Positions 23,889 through 27,718 of a stretch of DNA of 27,718 bases are shown piece after piece. The stretch lies in assembly GCA_043778575.1 (NCBI GenBank), contig JAYWFX010000048.1:1-27718 (forward strand), given 5' to 3'. The first letter of the stretch is position 1. Every line of letters begins with the position of its first letter. The notes beneath the pieces are model-generated. The model saw only the letters and a list, made by a program, of their open reading frames with translations. It did not search any database and had not been told where the DNA came from. This DNA comes from JAYWFX01 sp043778575 (GTDB taxonomy: Bacteria > Patescibacteriota > JACMRA01). The position numbers and the translations under genes were made by a program.

Positions 23889-24821
23889 ATGCCTATGGAC
23901 TCAATGCTACAGAAATATATACTCCCAAATCCCTTTTTTCTAGGATCGTACAAAGTCTACAAATCAGCTCATGATCGAATTCTTGACGTCAATGGTGCAA
24001 GCGAAAACTCTGGATCCCACAATCACAACAATCTCCTGAGGAGTAACACCGTTATTTTGCCTGAGGTGGAGTTTAGTAACTTGCCAGATGATCGACCTGA
24101 GGATGGACATTATTTTAACTCTACAGTGGATATGGAGCTCAAAGCAGGTCAGAGGATTGCTGAAATACTACCTAAAGCTGACCAGTTATTGGTTTTAGGT
24201 GGGGATCATACGGTGAGCATGGGTACTGGGTTTGGAATATCGCAGGTGCTTGATATGAAAAAAGTCGGGCTGATATATGTAGACACGCATGGCGATAGCA
24301 ATACCCCTGATAGTTCGAATACCAAATCAGTTTACGGTTATCCAGCAGCGGTAAATTGCGGCTTTGGACACCCTGAGATGATCAATCCGTTCAAGGGTAA
24401 TTTTATCCAAAAGATATGCCATATTGGTCTCAGTGATATCGATATTCGGGAGCTGGAGGTGATGAAGCTGATGGGAGGGATGATATATTCTTGTTTGGAT
24501 ATAGTGGAGTTAGGTATGAAAACAATACTAGATCAGACCCTAGAATACATGTCAGACTGTGAATATATTTGGTTATCAATGGACATTGACGCACTCGATC
24601 CAACCTTTTTTGCACCCTTAGAGACGGATGTGCCAGTAATCGGTGGTATGATACCCAGAGAGTTGATGTATATAGCCTACAGAGTACAGCAGACCCAAAA
24701 GCTCAAAGTATCAGAGATAGTACAAATCAACGATATAGGTAGGCAAACCCCAGTCATCTCATTAGCATCCAGATTAGCTGAGCTGTGCCTAGGTCTAGGA
24801 TCATGGAGATATGGGAAGTAA
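23889..24821 (+). CDS. arginase/agmatinase-superfamily protein with altered substrate site
   Basis: 310 residues. The two-metal ureohydrolase ligands are all present: H107 (GGDHTVS), D132, H134 and D136 (VDTHGDSNTP), and D232 and D234 (SMDIDALDP). Two residues that in arginase act on the guanidinium group are replaced when the segments are laid side by side without gaps. The loop histidine of N-L-H-G-Q-P is tyrosine here (V-Y149-G-Y-P), and the glutamate of I-M-E-V-N-P is glutamine (I-V-Q279-I-N). The protein therefore probably binds manganese but may not be a standard arginase or agmatinase; another C-N bond or a non-catalytic role is possible. It stands alone, divergent from the aminotransferase, and ends 2 nt before the stop of the convergent Mur ligase gene. 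Confidence 0.85.
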   Translation: MPMDSMLQKYILPNPFFLGSYKVYKSAHDRILDVNGASENSGSHNHNNLLRSNTVILPEVEFSNLPDDRPEDGHYFNSTVDMELKAGQRIAEILPKADQLLVLGGDHTVSMGTGFGISQVLDMKKVGLIYVDTHGDSNTPDSSNTKSVYGYPAAVNCGFGHPEMINPFKGNFIQKICHIGLSDIDIRELEVMKLMGGMIYSCLDIVELGMKTILDQTLEYMSDCEYIWLSMDIDALDPTFFAPLETDVPVIGGMIPRELMYIAYRVQQTQKLKVSEIVQINDIGRQTPVISLASRLAELCLGLGSWRYGK

Positions 24822-24823
24822 AT

Positions 24824-26437
24824 CTAATCCAAGAAGTTTTTGCTGAGGTAACCTAGTAATAGTACTGTGGATTTTCCTTTGTTTGAGGTGTTTTTTGTGG
24901 TAAACTCAGCTACAAGCTTTTGTATTTCACTGGTATTCTGACCGTCCCATTTGAGTATACTTTCTGGTGCTAGTTGTCGTTTTAGTAGTTCTTTTTCTAT
25001 AACTTTACTAAAGTTTCTACCAAGTAAGATGATTTTGGCTGGTTGTATACTTGCTAACTCCACTGCGAGTTTTTTGTGGATTTCCTCAGACTTTGAACCG
25101 AGTTCTGCAATATCATCTAAATAAATTACTAGATTTTTGTTGGTTTTGGCAAAGTCGAGGATGTTGATAATGCCGTCATAGTTATTGTATTGATTAAAAA
25201 TTATCTGACCAAAGTCCCTTTGATATACCTCGAGGCGTCCATCGGGACTCGATAAATTGGTGAGAAGTGGTTGTAGCTCGTCCAGTATATAGAGGTTGTT
25301 TTCTAGGACAAAGGCTATGGTGTGGAGGATATTTTGTATAGCACCTTTACTAAATAGATTGGTAGTCAGCTGAGTTTTGACACTAGGTGTTGTTAGATCA
25401 AAGGTGGTTATCTTTCCATCAAAATGTATCTTTGTAGCCACATAATCGGCCTCGATATCAATCCCGCACTTGATTACTCGCAAACCATCTGGAAATACTA
25501 TTTGATGACATAGCTCGCTCGACCAGTTGACGATAACTAGATCGTTTTTGTGCAGGTGGGCTAGAGATTCAGTTTCAGCTTTGATGATGTTTTCCATGCT
25601 TCCAAAAAGCCCAAAGTGTTGTTCATTGAGCCCAGTGATGATGGCAGTCTGCGGCTGGATAATAGCACAAGTCTTGTCTCCATCACCGACATTTATAGCA
25701 CCTACTTCACAGACAAAGTATTGGGTATCGGGCAGTATTTCGGTAGTTCTGCGAGCACATGAGATATCGGTATTTTGATTTTTGCGAGTCGACTCCACCA
25801 TGAATTTTTGCTCTAAAACATGAGTCAGTATTTCTTTAGTTGTTGTTTTACCGAAAGCTCCAGAAATAGCCACGACGTTGAGATTTTTGAGTGAGTTTCT
25901 ATGGTTTTTTGCCTTGGTAAAGAGTCGTTTTTTTGTGATATAATCAATCGGCAGGATTAGCAAAATACTACCAGCTATAGTAAAAGGAATCAGCAGTAAA
26001 TCGAGCGTGTACATCAAAAGGGTGTTGTGTAGATTGTTTTGGGCAATTCCAGATGCGATAATTATGATGATCCCGATAATTTTTACCGCAAAGATAATAC
26101 TGGCTTTTGGGGTAAAGTTTGGGATGAGGAGGTTTTTTCTCATCAAAAGTTTAATACCAAATACACCAATTTCTACAATCCATAAACCCGCAAAGAAATA
26201 GTTGAGCCAGTCTAACTGTAGCTTAAACAAGAACTCAAACGTCAGGTAAAACAGCGAAATCAACCTCAGCTTAAACCAATAATCAAATACAATTGGTCGA
26301 GATTCGGGTAGGCTCAGATAGTCCCGCATTTTATCGAGTCGATAGTCCTTTTTTTGCCACAGCCACAGCCATTTGAGTGATTGAATCAGTGTAGTGAGAC
26401 TAAAGATGGAGGTAAGCAGGTACAAATTATTCATCAA
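24824..26437 (-). CDS. membrane-tethered Mur ligase (MurF-like)
   Basis: 537 residues. The first 165 hold four or five membrane helices instead of the normal MurF UDP-binding N-terminal domain. The central ATPase domain has the P-loop SGAFGKTTTKE (192-202), a KNQNTD segment, CEVGAINVGDGD, NEQHFGLFGS and the likely carbamylated lysine in IIKAETES. The C-terminal domain has SSPDGRLEVYQ and YLDDIAELGSKSEEIH, matching MurF's D-x-x-E-L-G...H. It should join an amino acid or dipeptide to an acid group using ATP. In MurF this adds D-Ala-D-Ala to UDP-MurNAc-tripeptide. With the UDP-sugar-binding domain missing, the acceptor may be a lipid-linked or otherwise different molecule. Tail-to-tail with the arginase-like gene. 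Confidence 0.82.
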   Translation of the reverse strand: MMNNLYLLTSIFSLTTLIQSLKWLWLWQKKDYRLDKMRDYLSLPESRPIVFDYWFKLRLISLFYLTFEFLFKLQLDWLNYFFAGLWIVEIGVFGIKLLMRKNLLIPNFTPKASIIFAVKIIGIIIIIASGIAQNNLHNTLLMYTLDLLLIPFTIAGSILLILPIDYITKKRLFTKAKNHRNSLKNLNVVAISGAFGKTTTKEILTHVLEQKFMVESTRKNQNTDISCARRTTEILPDTQYFVCEVGAINVGDGDKTCAIIQPQTAIITGLNEQHFGLFGSMENIIKAETESLAHLHKNDLVIVNWSSELCHQIVFPDGLRVIKCGIDIEADYVATKIHFDGKITTFDLTTPSVKTQLTTNLFSKGAIQNILHTIAFVLENNLYILDELQPLLTNLSSPDGRLEVYQRDFGQIIFNQYNNYDGIINILDFAKTNKNLVIYLDDIAELGSKSEEIHKKLAVELASIQPAKIILLGRNFSKVIEKELLKRQLAPESILKWDGQNTSEIQKLVAEFTTKNTSNKGKSTVLLLGYLSKNFLD

Positions 26438-26478
26438 AATTTCTTGAGTTCGTAGTAGAATTTGGTCAATTTACCATT

Positions 26479-26507
26479 ATTGTAGTAGTTTCAGTTTAAC
26501 AAACAAA
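26479..26507 (-). promoter_or_regulatory. possible promoter of the Mur ligase gene
   Basis: Minus-strand TTTGTT (26502-26507) and TACAAT (26479-26484) are 17 bases apart. The -10 is close to consensus but the -35 is poor. The leader would be about 35 nt. The rest of the 171-nt gap between msrA and this gene shows nothing I can name. Confidence 0.35.
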
Positions 26508-26608
26508 TAACCAAAATAAATACAAGCCTCACCATAAAATATGTCGCCAGATTCTCCTCAACAATTTTCTGATATTTTTTCCCTGAAAGCTTTTGATTTA
26601 TTAAATGT

Positions 26609-27127
26609 TTAGTAATTCCAAATCTTTTTTTTGAAATGACAGTAGGGTGAGCCTCCAGATTTTGTGTAGTAGTTTTGATGGTATTCCTCCGCAGGATAAA
26701 ATATTGTGGCTGGTAAAAAGAGTGTGGCTACCCTGTGACCTAGTTCCTCTAGTTCTGATTTGAGTTTCTGAGCTGTGGCTAATTCCTGCTGGTTATCAAA
26801 AAAAATTGCTGAAAGGTATTGTGATCCTCTGTCTGCACCCTGACCATCTGATTGTGAAAAGTCATGAATCTCGTAAAAAAACTTGAGAATCTCCTCGAAA
26901 CTGATAATCGCTGGGTCAAAAACTACCTCAACAGCTTCCAAATGACCACTATTTCCACTGCAAACCTGTCTATAAGTAGGGTTTTGGATTGTACCACCTG
27001 TGTAGCCAGAGGTAGCTTTGATTACTCCATTGAGCTTGTGAAACCAGTATTCTACACCCCAAAAACAACCGCAGGCGACTATGGCTGTTTGATATGTATT
27101 CTCTGATTGATGATTTTCTGTAGTCAT
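26609..27127 (-). CDS. msrA: peptide-methionine (S)-S-oxide reductase MsrA
   Basis: 172 residues, the usual length. The catalytic motif GCFWG (20-24) has nucleophilic C21, followed by VEYWF. Other MsrA landmarks are SGYTGG, NPTYRQVCSGNSGH, AVEVVFDP, a FFEIHD-like segment (FFYEIHDFSQ) and GSQYLSAIF. The enzyme reduces methionine-S-sulfoxide in proteins, with thioredoxin restoring it; C-terminal SPYCHF could supply the resolving cysteine. The usual D-x-x-Q-Y-R-S has leucine for arginine here. It is divergent from metK with 73 nt between starts. A TTTACA (27157-27162) and TTAGAT (27134-27139) pair may be its promoter. Confidence 0.95.
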   Translation of the reverse strand: MTTENHQSENTYQTAIVACGCFWGVEYWFHKLNGVIKATSGYTGGTIQNPTYRQVCSGNSGHLEAVEVVFDPAIISFEEILKFFYEIHDFSQSDGQGADRGSQYLSAIFFDNQQELATAQKLKSELEELGHRVATLFLPATIFYPAEEYHQNYYTKSGGSPYCHFKKKIWNY

Positions 27128-27163
27128 GATGTTATCTAAAACAACTCGCAGAAAAGTGTAAAG

Positions 27164-27169
27164 TTGACA
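27164..27169 (+). promoter_or_regulatory. -35 element of a possible metK promoter
   Basis: A perfect TTGACA lies 31 nt before the metK ATG. No good -10 is found at 16-18 bases (AATTGT at 27187-27192 is the best, poor match). It almost touches the candidate msrA -35 on the other strand. The leader is far too short for a SAM riboswitch. Confidence 0.3.
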
Positions 27170-27200
27170 TTCGCTTTGTTTATGAAAATTGTAGACTGGT

Positions 27201-27718
27201 ATGTCATATTTTTTTACGTCTGAATCAGTTTCCAGTGGTCATCCAGACAAAATTGCTGATCAGATTTCTGATGCCATCCTCGATAGTTTTTTTACACTAG
27301 ACCCAACTGCAAAAGTAGCCTGCGAAGTCCTTGTGACCACCAATCGGGTGATTATTGCTGGGGAGATAAATACCTCAGAAGAGATTCTCAAATTAGTCGA
27401 TATAGAAAAAGTCACCAGAGAAACCATACAAAATATTGGCTATACGAAGTCAGAATATAATTTTTGCTACTCAACGATCGAGATAACCAATCTACTTCAC
27501 TCCCAAAGTGCTGAAATCTCTCAGGGCGTTATGCAGGACAATCCAGACGATCAGGGTGCAGGAGATCAGGGCATCATGTTTGGTTATGCGGTAAACGAAA
27601 CTCCAGAATTTATGCCTTTGCCACTAATGCTCTCACACCAAATTTTGATAGAGCTAGAGAATATACGAAATCATAATACAAATCAAATCAATTACCTCAG
27701 ACCAGATGCAAAAACTCA
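27201..27718 (+). CDS. metK: S-adenosylmethionine synthetase (3' end cut by window)
   Basis: The frame is open from the ATG at 27201 to the window edge, giving 172 residues of an expected 380-400. It begins MSYFFTSESVSSGHPDK, the conserved MetK opening, whose SGHPDK histidine and aspartate bind ATP and Mg2+. It continues with ADQISDAILD, CEVLVTTNRVIIAGEI, and the signature GAGDQGIMFGYA (residues about 114-125). LPLMLSHQI follows as in the family. The enzyme makes SAM from methionine and ATP. An upstream in-frame methionine is not needed, as SESVSSGHPD sits at the usual distance from this start. Confidence 0.96.
   Translation, partial: MSYFFTSESVSSGHPDKIADQISDAILDSFFTLDPTAKVACEVLVTTNRVIIAGEINTSEEILKLVDIEKVTRETIQNIGYTKSEYNFCYSTIEITNLLHSQSAEISQGVMQDNPDDQGAGDQGIMFGYAVNETPEFMPLPLMLSHQILIELENIRNHNTNQINYLRPDAKT

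Noticed and set aside
26491..26590. Minus-strand open frame of about 30 residues ending YFMVRLVFILVICLLN, a possible small membrane peptide between msrA and the Mur ligase gene
   Set aside because: No good start codon upstream of the Met, the part after Met is only 14 residues, and it overlaps the candidate Mur ligase promoter.
26550..26612. Plus-strand short open frame beginning MSPDSPQQFSD in the same gap
   Set aside because: About 23 residues, antisense to the msrA downstream region, with no promoter or homology signal.
27128..27200. Possible SAM riboswitch before metK
   Set aside because: The whole gap is 73 nt and holds divergent promoters; no riboswitch-like paired arms are visible.

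Overview
The window looks like an AT-rich chromosomal segment of a bacterium with a reduced genome, most likely a Candidate Phyla Radiation (Patescibacteria) member. This placement is inference. It rests on compact gene packing, on a Mur ligase whose N-terminal domain is replaced by membrane helices, on short divergent housekeeping proteins (HisRS, DnaN), and on an almost complete lack of Shine-Dalgarno sequences. TGA is a normal stop codon (both of the first two complete genes end in it), so this is not the recoded code-25 lineage. I cannot place it below that level. No mobile element, CRISPR array or rRNA is visible, and no stretch over 300 bases lacks a gene.

Layout. 1-2253 (+): a possible tail of an upstream gene, a GT-C type mannosyltransferase-like membrane protein, and an MsrQ/ferric-reductase-like heme membrane protein. 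2351-2426: tRNA-Thr with promoter and terminator. 2489-7057 (-): a membrane class III adenylate cyclase, then a GT4 glycosyltransferase translationally coupled (ATGA overlap) to a membrane-anchored clan GH-A glycoside hydrolase. 7160-8359 (-): hisS. 8463-13759 (+): two large membrane-associated proteins of unknown function, faced by a convergent proline/glutamine-rich single-span protein (13800-14972, -). 15072-19342 (+): a Phd/VapC-type toxin-antitoxin pair with palindromes in its promoter, followed by a Wzx-like flippase, GDP-mannose 4,6-dehydratase and a glycosyltransferase. 19452-19526 (-): tRNA-Glu. 19605-20735 (+): MFS-type transporter. 20799-23818 (-): dnaN, an undecaprenol/diacylglycerol kinase, and a DegT/DnrJ-family aminotransferase. 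23889-24821 (+): an arginase-family protein with altered substrate-site residues. 24824-26437 (-): the membrane-tethered Mur ligase. 26609-27127 (-): msrA. 27201-end (+): metK, cut by the window edge.

How it fits together. Much of the window is devoted to the cell surface: lipid-linked sugar transfer (GT-C), two GT4 enzymes, a flippase, GDP-sugar synthesis, a sugar aminotransferase, lipid-carrier phosphorylation and a peptidoglycan ligase. Housekeeping genes (hisS, dnaN, metK, tRNAs) are interspersed. The least explained part is the block 8463-14972, a candidate surface or envelope-spanning apparatus with no recognisable family. One of its proteins appears to carry a TetR-like helix-turn-helix next to its membrane helices.

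Several genes have a TTGACA-type -35 element, short inferred leaders (about 0-30 nt) and no GGAGG-like sequence, which suggests SD-independent initiation as the normal mode here.
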